Assembly (NCBI RefSeq): GCF_017916365.1
Contig: NZ_JAFMSU010000001.1
Span: 1,054,001 to 1,118,000 of the forward strand
Length of the DNA: 64,000 bases
Reading direction: 5' to 3'
Origin: Rufibacter roseolus
Lineage (GTDB): Bacteria; Bacteroidota; Bacteroidia; Cytophagales; Hymenobacteraceae
Every line of letters begins with the position of its first letter. Positions within the stretch are counted from its first letter, which is position 1. Shown here one piece after another: positions 44,001-52,176 of the stretch. Under the pieces are notes generated by a model that worked only from the letters and a program-made list of their open reading frames with translations, had not been told where the DNA came from and did not search any database. The position numbers and the translations under genes are program-made.

Positions 44001-44831
44001 CTAAGCGGCAGCTACTTTCTCCACCACCTTCGGTTCGATGTCAAACAGGAAGTGGTTGAGTTTGGAGCGCAGGTCGGCGGCGGAGAGGTTGCGGTAGACT
44101 TCGCCGTTGCGGACCAGGGCAATCTGGCCGGTTTCCTCCGAGACCACCAGCACCACGCTGTCGGTGACTTCTGACAGGCCGATGGCGGCGCGGTGACGGA
44201 GACCCATGGAGGCGGGTACATCGTTGCTCTCAGTAACAGGCAGAATGCAGCGGGCGGCTTTGATGCGGTTGCCTTGGATGATGACGGCTCCATCGTGCAA
44301 CGGGCTGTTTTTGTTGAAGATGGAAATGAGCAGACGCTTGCTCACGATGGCGTCAATGGCGTCACCAGACTCGGCGAAGTAACGCAACTCAGAGCTGCGG
44401 GCAAACACGATCAAGGCCCCGGTGTTCTTGCCGGCCAGGGATTTGGCTGCTTCAATAAACGGCGTGATGGAAAGTTTATCCGTGGGCTCGGTGCGGCGCC
44501 AGGGGAATCCTTTGAACAGGCGCTCATTGTTGAACGCGGTGGTCTTGCCTATCATCAAGAGAAACCGCCTGATCTCGGGCTGAAATACGATAATCGCGGC
44601 TAAAACGCCCACGCCCATGAACTGCCCCAGAATGATGGTGAGCAGCTCCATGCCGGCGGCTTTCACCACCAGGTACAGCAAGTAGATAGATAATAGGCCT
44701 AAGAAGATCTTGAGGGCCACGCTTCCGGTCAGGAGTTTGTAGAGTTGGTACAGCAATACCGTCACCAGCAGCACATCAATAATGTCCAGCCACTCTATGT
44801 CTAAAAACCCTATGGAAAACAATGAAATCAC
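44001..44831 (-). CDS. cdaA: Diadenylate cyclase CdaA
   Basis: Makes the second messenger c-di-AMP from two ATP. It has 276 residues: three N-terminal membrane helices (~10-85), then a DisA_N/DAC domain with the catalytic DGA motif at 180-182 and RHR at 212-214. The usual target processes are potassium balance and cell-wall homeostasis, per family knowledge. Translation begins with GTG at 44831, whose GTGA overlaps the folP stop codon, indicating translational coupling. This folP-cdaA pairing is common in Bacteroidota. There is no glmM or cdaR nearby, unlike in Firmicutes. Confidence 0.95.
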   Translation of the reverse strand: MISLFSIGFLDIEWLDIIDVLLVTVLLYQLYKLLTGSVALKIFLGLLSIYLLYLVVKAAGMELLTIILGQFMGVGVLAAIIVFQPEIRRFLLMIGKTTAFNNERLFKGFPWRRTEPTDKLSITPFIEAAKSLAGKNTGALIVFARSSELRYFAESGDAIDAIVSKRLLISIFNKNSPLHDGAVIIQGNRIKAARCILPVTESNDVPASMGLRHRAAIGLSEVTDSVVLVVSEETGQIALVRNGEVYRNLSAADLRSKLNHFLFDIEPKVVEKVAAA

Positions 44832-45706
44832 GCCGTCAACATCTTTTTTACAATTTCAATAGTATGTACCGCCTCCTTCACGTCATGCACCCGCAGAATG
44901 TCTGCCCCGTTCAGTAACGCCACGGTATTAGCGACAATTGTGCCTGTGAGGGCCTCCTCCGGACCCACGTGCAGCGGTTTGTAGGTCATGGACTTGCGGG
45001 AAAGCCCCACCAGCAGCGGTAACTCAAACAACTCCAGTTCTTTGAGCCGGCGCAGCAACTGGTAGTTCTGGTCCACATTTTTCGCGAAACCAAAACCGGG
45101 GTCCAGCAGAATGTCTTTCACCCCGGCGGCCCTCAACGCTGCCACCTGCTGGGCCAGGAAAGAGGTGATCTCTTCCAGCAGACCCTGTTCATAGTGGTTC
45201 TGCGAAGCCATATTCTGCGGCGTGCCGCGCATGTGCATGAGAATGTACGGAACCTGTAACCGGCCCGCTGTGGGGAACATGTCCGCGTCCAGCGTGCCCC
45301 CGGAGACATCATTGATGATGTGCGCCCCGTGCCGTACTGCCTCTTCCGCCACCCGGGCCCTGAAGGTGTCAATGGACAACAGCGCCTCAGGGAAAGCTTT
45401 GGAGAGCGCCTCTATAATGGGTACTACGCGATTTAGCTCTTCCTGTTCCGAAACCTCAGGGGCGCTGGGCCGGGTGGAGTAGCCGCCTACGTCCAGAAAG
45501 GTAGCGCCGTCCTGGAGCATCTTCTCGGCCTGGGCCAGGGCCTGCTCGGTTCCCTGCAGGCGGCTGCCGGCGTAAAAAGAATCAGGGGTGGAGTTGAGGA
45601 TGCCCATTACCGTGGGCTGCTGCAACAAGACCAATCTACCAGCGCAGTTGAGGGTGATTTTTTTGCAAAAAAGTGTATCTTTCGCGTTCAATTGGCCTAT
45701 TTCCAT
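44828..45706 (-). CDS. folP: Dihydropteroate synthase
   Basis: Condenses the pterin pyrophosphate with p-aminobenzoate in folate synthesis and is the sulfonamide target. It has 292 residues. Signatures seen are VMGILNSTPDSFYAGSRL near residue 34, FLDVGGYSTRPSAPEVSEQE, INDVSGGTLD and DPGFGFAKNVDQNYQLLRR. The N-terminal KDTLFCKKITLNCAGRLVLL fits family members from this group, supporting the ATG at 45706. That start lies only 25 bases from the divergent DUF1599 start, so the two promoters must overlap the opposite coding sequence. It is coupled to cdaA downstream. Confidence 0.95.
   Translation of the reverse strand: MEIGQLNAKDTLFCKKITLNCAGRLVLLQQPTVMGILNSTPDSFYAGSRLQGTEQALAQAEKMLQDGATFLDVGGYSTRPSAPEVSEQEELNRVVPIIEALSKAFPEALLSIDTFRARVAEEAVRHGAHIINDVSGGTLDADMFPTAGRLQVPYILMHMRGTPQNMASQNHYEQGLLEEITSFLAQQVAALRAAGVKDILLDPGFGFAKNVDQNYQLLRRLKELELFELPLLVGLSRKSMTYKPLHVGPEEALTGTIVANTVALLNGADILRVHDVKEAVHTIEIVKKMLTA
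45676..45683 (+). promoter_or_regulatory. Candidate -7 box of DUF1599-DoxX, inside folP
   Basis: TATCTTTC, one mismatch from TAnnTTTG, 49 bases before the proposed TTG start and inside the folP 5' coding region. Confidence 0.35.
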
Positions 45707-45731
45707 TTCCTATAAAAGTAAAACGAAAAAC

Positions 45732-46301
45732 TTGATTCACCAAACCGCCCAAGAGTACAACCGCGTGGTAGAAGCATGCCAGCGCCTGTTTTTACAGAAA
45801 ACCCAGGACTACGGCACCGCTTGGCGAATCCTGCGTCTGCCTTCCATCACAGACCAGATTTTCATCAAGGCGCAGCGCATCAGGTCTATCCAGGAGAAGG
45901 GCACGCAGAAGATCCAGGACGATATCGCCTCTGAGTTTGTGGCTATTGTGAACTACTGCGTCATCGCCCTTATGCAGGAGCAGCTGCTGGCGCAGGGCGA
46001 GACCGAGCAGGCCTTGCCGGTGGAGCGGGTGCGGGAGTTGTACCAGGAGGAGATCAGGAAGACGCAGGCGCTGCAGGAAGACAAGAACCATGACTACGGC
46101 GAGGCCTGGCGCAGCATGCGCGTAGAGTCTATGACCGATCTGATTCTGATGAAGATCTACCGCACCAAACAGATAGAAGACAATGCCGGCCAAACGCTGG
46201 TGTCTGAAGGGGTGGAGGCCAATTACCGTGATATGCTCAACTATGCTGTGTTTTGCCTTATCAAACTAAATTATCCTGACCATGGTACTCCGTCTGCTTA
46301 G
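45732..46301 (+). CDS. DUF1599 domain protein
   Basis: A 189-residue cytosolic protein with two copies of the DUF1599 (nucleotide-modification-associated) motif: QKTQDYGTAWRILRLPSITD near residue 20 and EDKNHDYGEAWRSMRVESMT near 120. The repeated DYGxAWR word is the hallmark. Function is unknown. The open frame extends 48 codons upstream into folP, but homologues begin near LIHQTAQEYNR, so the TTG at 45732 is taken as start; this is not certain. The DoxX gene overlaps its last 20 bases, so they form an operon. Confidence 0.85.
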   Translation: MIHQTAQEYNRVVEACQRLFLQKTQDYGTAWRILRLPSITDQIFIKAQRIRSIQEKGTQKIQDDIASEFVAIVNYCVIALMQEQLLAQGETEQALPVERVRELYQEEIRKTQALQEDKNHDYGEAWRSMRVESMTDLILMKIYRTKQIEDNAGQTLVSEGVEANYRDMLNYAVFCLIKLNYPDHGTPSA

Positions 46302-47397
46302 TAGGTTCGCTTGGATAGTGGTGGGCGGGTTGTTCATCTTCTCGGGCCTGATCAAACTGAATGATCCGGTGGGCACCGCCATCAAACTGGAGGAATATTT
46401 TGAGGTGTTCTCCACAGATTTCTCCTCGGTGTTTCTCTCGTTCAAACCGTTTGCGCTGTACTTATCCATTTTCCTGAGTACCCTGGAAGTGGTGCTGGGC
46501 GTGGCCCTGCTGGTACGCTGGCGCCTGAAGACAGTGTTGTGGCTGCTCTTCTTCCTCATTGTGTTCTTCACCTTCCTCACGTTCTACTCGGCTTACTTCA
46601 ACAAGGTGACCGATTGCGGCTGTTTCGGGGATGCCATCAAGCTCACACCGTGGCAGTCGTTCACGAAGGATATCATCTTGCTGGTGCTCATCCTAGTGCT
46701 GTTATTCACCCAACGCCATCTGCTGTCTTTAGGCCAGATGAACCGCGGCGTGACGGGTGCCATTGTGCTAGTGGCCTTGATCTTCTCGGTGACCATTAGC
46801 GTGTATGCGTACCAACACGAGCCGTTCCTGGATTTTAGGGCTTACCGAGTAGGGGCCAATATCCCCAAGCTCATGAAACCATCGGCGCCGCTGCGGTACC
46901 AGTACGTAATGGAGAAAGCCGGCGTAGAGTCCATATTCCAGAGTTACCCCACCGATACTACCTACAAATTCAAGAAGATGGTGCCCCTTAACCCTGAGGA
47001 TGGTCCCAAGATTACCGATTTCAACATCTGGAACGACCAGGGTGATTTCACGAAGGAGATGTTCCTGGGTAACCGCCTGCTTATTCTGGTGAAAGACGTG
47101 AGCAAAGCCGACCAGGAAAGTTTCAAGGAGATCAACGCCCTGCTAGCCGGCCTGGAGAAAAACCAATCGCCTAAAGTAGTGCCGGTGGTTATAACTTCCA
47201 GCAGCAGCCAGGAGTTTGACGTGTTCCGCCACGAGGTGAACCTATCTGCGCCTTACTTCTTCGCCGATGCCACCGTGCTGAAAACCATGATCCGCTCCAA
47301 CCCAGGCCTGCTGCTTTTCAAGAACGGCATTGTGGTAGGCAAGTGGCACTACAATGATATCCCAGACCTGCCGGAGGTGCAGAACCTGGTAAAATAG
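46282..47397 (+). CDS. DoxX/MauE-like membrane protein with C-terminal periplasmic domain (BT_3928 type)
   Basis: A 371-residue protein. Residues 1-170 hold four or five membrane helices of the DoxX/MauE fold, starting FAWIVVGGLFIFSGLIKLND. The redox-type motif DCGCFGDAIKLTPWQSF lies near residues 112-128. After a further helix the C-terminal ~200 residues look like a thioredoxin-like domain (NRLLILVKDVSKADQ; PGLLLFKNGIVVGKWHYND), but no CxxC is present there. MauE-like proteins pass disulfides or electrons in the envelope. The ATG overlaps the DUF1599 gene; that pair is conserved in Bacteroidota. Confidence 0.85.
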   Translation: MVLRLLSRFAWIVVGGLFIFSGLIKLNDPVGTAIKLEEYFEVFSTDFSSVFLSFKPFALYLSIFLSTLEVVLGVALLVRWRLKTVLWLLFFLIVFFTFLTFYSAYFNKVTDCGCFGDAIKLTPWQSFTKDIILLVLILVLLFTQRHLLSLGQMNRGVTGAIVLVALIFSVTISVYAYQHEPFLDFRAYRVGANIPKLMKPSAPLRYQYVMEKAGVESIFQSYPTDTTYKFKKMVPLNPEDGPKITDFNIWNDQGDFTKEMFLGNRLLILVKDVSKADQESFKEINALLAGLEKNQSPKVVPVVITSSSSQEFDVFRHEVNLSAPYFFADATVLKTMIRSNPGLLLFKNGIVVGKWHYNDIPDLPEVQNLVK

Positions 47398-47770
47398 CTG
47401 TTGTCTGCACCGATGTATTTGCCCTGTTATAGACACAGCGTTTCTGACCAGTTTTTACTTATAATGGCTCGAAAACGTAGGTTGCAATGGCGAATGGTAG
47501 TGAGCAACCCAATTGGGGAATGACGGTTTTCCCCTGATGCTTGTGCCTGTCTGGTTTAGATCGGATTGCTGCTATTTTGATTATTCAGCCTTTGTCAATC
47601 TTCGTATACATCTGAATAGGACGATGGTGCGGCATGCCTTTCCTCAATTGTTGGACCTTATCACAGGCTATTGCGTACATGCTGTTTGCAAGCTGTTTTT
47701 GAGAAAGTAGCCCCTAAACGAACCGGTATATCTCTGGTTTGATGACCCCTTGAATATTGTGCCTGATTTC
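47398..47770. other. Intergenic stretch before aroK
   Basis: No gene recognised. A P1 copy at 47690-47719 is the only structured element seen. A short frame from TTG 47750 would extend aroK by seven codons but is not needed. Confidence 0.35.
47690..47719. repeat. P1 dispersed palindrome
   Basis: AAGCTGTTTTTGAGAAAGTA then GCCCCTAAAC; ~50 bases upstream of aroK. Confidence 0.55.
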
Positions 47771-48358
47771 ATGTCTCCCACCCGAGTGCTTCCCCAACTG
47801 AACGAACTATCTTCCAAAGTCTTCCTTGTAGGTATGCCCGGCTGCGGCAAATCAACGGTAGGAAAGGAACTAGCGCAGCGGCTGCAATACACTTTTCTGG
47901 ACCTGGACACTGTGATTGAAGAGCAGGAGGGATGCACGGTGCCGCAGGTGTTTGAGCAGCGCGGGCAGGAGTACTTCCGGCAGGCCGAGGCCCGGGCCCT
48001 GCGCTTGGCTGCCGCCCGACCCGAGCACCTGGTGCTGGCTACCGGTGGCGGTGCGCCCTGTTTCTGTGAGAACATGGCTTTTATGGTTTCTCAAGGCACC
48101 ACGGTTTATTTGAAACTCACCCCCACCGAGTTAATGGACCGTTTAAGACCTTCTGACCTGCAGAGCCGGCCCTTGCTGCGGGATAAATCCCCCGATGAGC
48201 TGCTGAGGTATCTCTCTGATACACTGCATCAACGAGAACCGTTTTACCAACAGGCATTCTGCCAGGTTGCCGCCGGTGCCTCATCTGTGTCTGCTATTGC
48301 GCAGGAAATAGTACAGTGTCTTCCTGGTGCCACAGATCAGGTTAGTGGCTGTATCTAG
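47771..48358 (+). CDS. aroK: Shikimate kinase
   Basis: Phosphorylates shikimate at O3 in aromatic amino-acid synthesis. From the ATG at 47771 it has 195 residues, slightly longer than average because of a ~15-residue N-terminal extension (SPTRVLPQLNELSSK). Walker A is VGMPGCGKSTVGKEL, the shikimate-binding aspartate is in FLDLDTVIEEQEG, the glycine-rich ATGGGAP motif follows, and RPLLRDKSPDELL is the lid. It stands alone on the + strand before the hydroxylase gene. Confidence 0.94.
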   Translation: MSPTRVLPQLNELSSKVFLVGMPGCGKSTVGKELAQRLQYTFLDLDTVIEEQEGCTVPQVFEQRGQEYFRQAEARALRLAAARPEHLVLATGGGAPCFCENMAFMVSQGTTVYLKLTPTELMDRLRPSDLQSRPLLRDKSPDELLRYLSDTLHQREPFYQQAFCQVAAGASSVSAIAQEIVQCLPGATDQVSGCI

Positions 48359-48369
48359 ATAATTTTAGT

Positions 48370-48377
48370 TATTTTTG
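48370..48377 (+). promoter_or_regulatory. Candidate -7 box of the hydroxylase gene
   Basis: TATTTTTG matches TAnnTTTG, 46 bases before the ATG at 48424. Confidence 0.4.
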
Positions 48378-48423
48378 TGCGTTTCCTGGCAAGAAACGTT
48401 TCGTTTAATTTTTCCTGTTTACT

Positions 48424-49035
48424 ATGAAACCGAATCACAAAGGATCTGCAACTCTGTTCAAGAATCCAGTACTGGAGCGGCTCACCCATACGCACATTGC
48501 GCTTCCTATCTCAATTTTTTTGGTGATTGCTACTGGTCTGCTGGTGTACGGCTTTAGGTACGGCTTCCTGGATGTGCTCTCAGCGGTAGGTTTGTTTGTG
48601 GCCGGCTGGCTTATTTTCTCCTTAGTGGAGTACATGGCGCACCGCTACATTTTCCACATGGCGCCCACCAATGAGTTCAAGAAGAACATCCAGTACACGT
48701 TTCACGGAAACCACCACGACTACCCTAAAGACAAAACCAGGCTGGCCATGCCACCCATCGTGAGTCTGTTTATTGCCTCGTTTTTCTTTTTCGTGTTCAA
48801 ACTGATCTTCGGGTCGCTGGTGTTTGGCCTGGTGGCCGGGTTCCTGTTTGGGTACGCGCTTTACCTTTTCGTGCACTACGCGGTGCATGCCTACGCGCCT
48901 CCCAAGAACTTCTTGAAACAACTCTGGATTCACCACAGCATCCACCACTACAAGGATCCTGAGCGGGCTTACGGCGTGTCCTCTCCTCTCTGGGATTGGA
49001 TCATGGGCACCATGCCAGAGCAGCGTAAAAGATAA
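48424..49035 (+). CDS. Sterol desaturase/fatty-acid hydroxylase superfamily protein
   Basis: A 203-residue membrane di-iron enzyme with four hydrophobic segments. The histidine boxes are EYMAHRYIFHM, HGNHHDYPKDK, HYAVHAYAPP and HHSIHHYKDPERAYGVSSPL, in the arrangement of fatty-acid 2-hydroxylases (FA2H/Scs7-like) rather than sterol desaturases. Hydroxylation of sphingolipid or sulfonolipid acyl chains is plausible in Bacteroidota, but the substrate is inferred only from the family. It ends just before a bidirectional terminator. Confidence 0.88.
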   Translation: MKPNHKGSATLFKNPVLERLTHTHIALPISIFLVIATGLLVYGFRYGFLDVLSAVGLFVAGWLIFSLVEYMAHRYIFHMAPTNEFKKNIQYTFHGNHHDYPKDKTRLAMPPIVSLFIASFFFFVFKLIFGSLVFGLVAGFLFGYALYLFVHYAVHAYAPPKNFLKQLWIHHSIHHYKDPERAYGVSSPLWDWIMGTMPEQRKR

Positions 49036-49048
49036 TGTATATCTACAT

Positions 49049-49089
49049 AAAAAGAGAAGGCCACCTTTACAGGTGGCCTTCTCTTTTTA
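49049..49089. terminator. Bidirectional terminator with GGCCACCT core
   Basis: Perfect 18-bp stem AAAAAGAGAAGGCCACCT and its complement with a TTAC loop, between convergent genes. The GGCCACCT/AGGTGGCC core recurs in the terminators at 55535 and 58553. Confidence 0.85.
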
Positions 49090-49111
49090 GCGTTGTTGGA
49101 GCAAGTGAACA

Positions 49112-49300
49112 CTAGAGCCGGTTTCTTCCTCCGCCCCGTAATTTACGGAGTAGCCACATGATCAGAGCAATCACGATAACGATAATGATCACCGCTGTCC
49201 ACATACCGGCCTGGAAAATATCCCCGATAACATCACAGCTGGAAAGCGTCATGGACATGATCAGCATGAACGCGAAAAAGTATGCTTGTAAATTTCTCAT
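49112..49300 (-). CDS. Small lipoprotein-like single-pass membrane protein
   Basis: A 62-residue protein: a signal sequence with a possible lipobox (FMLIMSMTLSSC, cysteine at 22), a short VIGDIFQAGMWTA linker, then one strong helix VIIIVIVIALIMWLL and a basic tail (RKLRGGGRNRL). Many Bacteroidota carry a similar tiny protein that databases often mislabel phosphatidate cytidylyltransferase; it is far too short for that enzyme. Function is unknown. It is alone on the minus strand. Confidence 0.75.
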   Translation of the reverse strand: MRNLQAYFFAFMLIMSMTLSSCDVIGDIFQAGMWTAVIIIVIVIALIMWLLRKLRGGGRNRL

Positions 49301-49740
49301 ATCAGTAAGTTTAGGTCATTGATTAAAGGCTTGGTTTACACCATTGAACCATTTGTATTCTGATTACTCTGTTTTATACAAAAAGGTTAAACTCTGGTTT
49401 TCCCATTCTGCCATTTATACAGCCTTGTCGCTCTGTATTTTCCTGATATGCAAGGTTTGATGAATACTGTCCAAGTATAGATATAGATAGTCTGTTGTGA
49501 GAAGCTAGGTCTGATAAGAAGTATGTTTTTTGTTATGGGGTTAAGTGGAAACCTTTGAAGTGGAAGAGCTAGGATAGCCTTGTCAAACCTAAGTAAGACT
49601 AACCAACATGGAGCTAATTTGCTTCTTTGGTTTAGAACTGTTTTGGGTAAAACAGGCTTCAAACAGTTTTCTGACCAGAGAAGCGATGGGTGTTATACCG
49701 CTGGATCTCTGCCGGCTTGGATCATTGATGAGCCAAGTTC
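49301..49740. other. Gene-free stretch upstream of the small membrane protein
   Basis: No convincing gene; open frames here lack protein-like composition. It contains one clear P1 copy (49629-49664). Confidence 0.35.
49629..49664. repeat. P1 dispersed palindrome
   Basis: GGTTTAGAACTGTTTTGGGT then AAAACAGGCTTCAAAC; a well-formed copy. Confidence 0.65.
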
Positions 49741-49790
49741 CTCTAAACAAGAAAGGCCCGTCTTGTAGACGAGCCTTTCTTGTTTAGAGC
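49741..49790 (-). terminator. Terminator of the subtilase gene
   Basis: Perfect 17-bp stem CTCTAAACAAGAAAGGC and its complement around a 15-base loop, 14 bases past the stop codon. Confidence 0.75.
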
Positions 49791-49803
49791 ATTAGTGATG
49801 CTA

Positions 49804-50979
49804 CTATCTCAATGCAATTGGATCTGGTTTACCATCGGGGTCATTGGTCACCAAGCCTTGAGAATTAACTCTTCCGCCAGTTAAGGCCAAGATGCCGGCT
49901 ACGTGCGGAGCTGCATAAGAAGTACCGTTGCCGTTCACGTATCCGCTGCCTTTCCAGGTAGTTTTGATGTTGGTGCCCGGCGCTGCATATTTCACAGAAG
50001 CCCCGAAGTTAGAGGAAGGGTTGAACTTGCCGTAAGAGTCCATATTGGATACTACGTAGACGTTAGTTGCTACCACGCGGGCCGGAGAATCAACCTTGCA
50101 GTCAATGGAGCTGTTACCGGATGCCACTACTACAAACATACCTTTGGCAGCTACTTTCTTCACCAGGTCATCCAGCATGGTGGAAGCGGCCACGCGCAAG
50201 CTCATGTTCACTACATCGCCAGCTTTACCAAAGGTGTAGGCATGGTTCAACGCCGAGTAAATACGGGTAAGGGTCCCGTAACCGGTGTTGTCAAAAACGC
50301 GCAGCGCTACGATGGTAGCATTTGCCGCTACGCCTACCACGCCTGTTGTGTTATTTTTAGCGCCAATAATTCCCGCAACCGCTGTGCCGTGGCCGTAACC
50401 GTCTTCCCAAGAAGTAACTCCAGAGATAAAGGATTTGCTACGGGTCTTGTCTACGTTCAAATCTGGGTGAGTAGACTGTACGCCTGAGTCAATGACCCAA
50501 ACCGTTTTGCCGGTACCATCGCCGTATCCTACCCGGGCGACGCCCCAGGGAATAGATTGGGTAGTGGCGGTGGTGGAGGTAGTAGTTTCAGCAGAAAGGG
50601 TAGCTACTGCATTCTCTAACTGAACCGTCTGCTCCTGCTCTACATACGCAATGTTCTCATCTTGCCTTAACTGTTGCACCTGGTCTTTGCTGAGGTTACC
50701 GGTAAACCCATTAGATGCACCATCAAACACTTCGCCTACACGATCCTGGTTTATGCCTAATCTTGAAAATAAACGGTTTCTTAATTCTTGTTTAGAAGCG
50801 GCAGTGCCATTCTTCATTACAACAATGTATTTACCTTCTACCACTTTGGAGGCAGCGGCAGGAGGAGTTGGCACAGTGGCCGTTTCTTCTAAAAGCTCGT
50901 CTTTCTGGCAGCCCGCCATAGAGAATACAGAGGCCAACGCGAAGAAAGAGACAGCTTTTTTGAAATTAGTTGATCGCAT
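49804..50979 (-). CDS. S8 subtilisin-family peptidase, lipoprotein
   Basis: From the ATG at 50979 it has 391 residues; 14 upstream in-frame codons are ignored because this start gives the lipoprotein signal KAVSFFALASVFSMAGC (cysteine at 20). Residues ~45-120 are an I9-type inhibitor propeptide (GKYIVVMKNGTAASKQELRN). The catalytic domain shows the triad: D in VWVIDSGVQSTHPDL, H in GYGHGTAVAGIIGAK, and S in GNGTSYAAPHVAG. It closely resembles proteinase K-type subtilases. It is divergent from the MBG-repeat gene across a 1.2-kb AT-rich gap and could process surface proteins; that link is positional only. Confidence 0.92.
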   Translation of the reverse strand: MRSTNFKKAVSFFALASVFSMAGCQKDELLEETATVPTPPAAASKVVEGKYIVVMKNGTAASKQELRNRLFSRLGINQDRVGEVFDGASNGFTGNLSKDQVQQLRQDENIAYVEQEQTVQLENAVATLSAETTTSTTATTQSIPWGVARVGYGDGTGKTVWVIDSGVQSTHPDLNVDKTRSKSFISGVTSWEDGYGHGTAVAGIIGAKNNTTGVVGVAANATIVALRVFDNTGYGTLTRIYSALNHAYTFGKAGDVVNMSLRVAASTMLDDLVKKVAAKGMFVVVASGNSSIDCKVDSPARVVATNVYVVSNMDSYGKFNPSSNFGASVKYAAPGTNIKTTWKGSGYVNGNGTSYAAPHVAGILALTGGRVNSQGLVTNDPDGKPDPIALR

Positions 50980-52176
50980 AGTCAATCTTTTTGAGTTAAA
51001 GACAAAGTGCAACGTAACCAATTGTTACGCTTCTTCGTAACCGCCGACCCTTGTTTATGGTTCAAACAATTCTCAATATTTAAGATGGTAATGAAATTTT
51101 TAGTAGTTGTTAGATTGGAAATGTTATATACATTGTTTATTGTAGTCAATTAAAAAGCTTGCTGCTAGAGCTAAACTAGCTGATTTGTATATAGTTTAGT
51201 GAAAGTTATTCTTTATAGATATGCTTTAAATAATAGTTTCTAAGATGTCAAAAAGCAATAAAGCATGTCACTGAAAAACTGCATCTACAGTAGCTTTTAT
51301 ATATTAATAAAGTGTTATGCATGAGGGAACATGTGAGTGTGCTAGGATATGTGGAGAAAAAATCACTCAATAGTTTTTTATTCCTTCTATGATTTATTTC
51401 AATTGTTTGAGGAATTGCTCAGAATGGGAAAGATAATATGAATATTGTAGTATTTATATATTTTTATAATATCTGAAAGGTAACTATGTAGTTGTAGAAT
51501 CTTGCTTGTTTAGTTAGCTCATGATTACAAAATGCTTTGGTTATCCTGCTCTATCTCTCCTCTAATTACAGCAGCATTATACTAACCTCCTGTTTCTAAG
51601 TAGTATCATGGCTTATTGACCGCGTTCTTAGACGAACAGAAATATAATTTAAAACAATAGGAAAGTGTCAGTAGTATTTTGAATTATATCTTTCAATAGA
51701 CTATATGGAAGAGGAAATAATCAATAAGTTAAAGAAAAATAGCCCAATTTATTATGTATGCATAATAAATTTTATGATTAATCCTTGAAGATTATGGCTA
51801 TTATTTTATGGTTTTACTCATAATCTCTGAAAAGGTTATATAAATAATTAAATTAAAATTATAAAATATGGTAGAAAATTAGAGGTGAGTTAGGCCTTTC
51901 TGCATTATATGTACTTACATATGTTTTGGCGCTCTAAAATATGGTTATCATTCAATAAAATTAGCTTTTTTGCTTTGTTAGCTGAATAAAAATATCATTT
52001 AAAAGGAGGCAGTTGATATTAAATTTAAGCATACTCATAGTTTGTTATATAGGTTTATTGAAATTGTTATATTCATAAAAATGGTGAATTGATAGATAGT
52101 ATTGCCAAATTTGTAGCACTTGTTAAAAGAACTAACTAAGTAATACAATAATCAATCAATATCTAGTAACCCTTTT
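50980..52176. other. 1.2-kb AT-rich desert upstream of the MBG protein gene
   Basis: No gene or RNA recognised. The composition is visibly far more AT-rich than the flanking housekeeping DNA, with many runs of A/T and TTTATA-like words. It may be a regulatory leader region or the left border of a transferred segment. No clean -33/-7 pair could be fixed. Confidence 0.45.

Noticed and set aside
51020-52176. Small RNA or riboswitch in the AT-rich desert
   Set aside because: No stable stem with a terminator, no recognisable aptamer core; only AT-rich text was seen.
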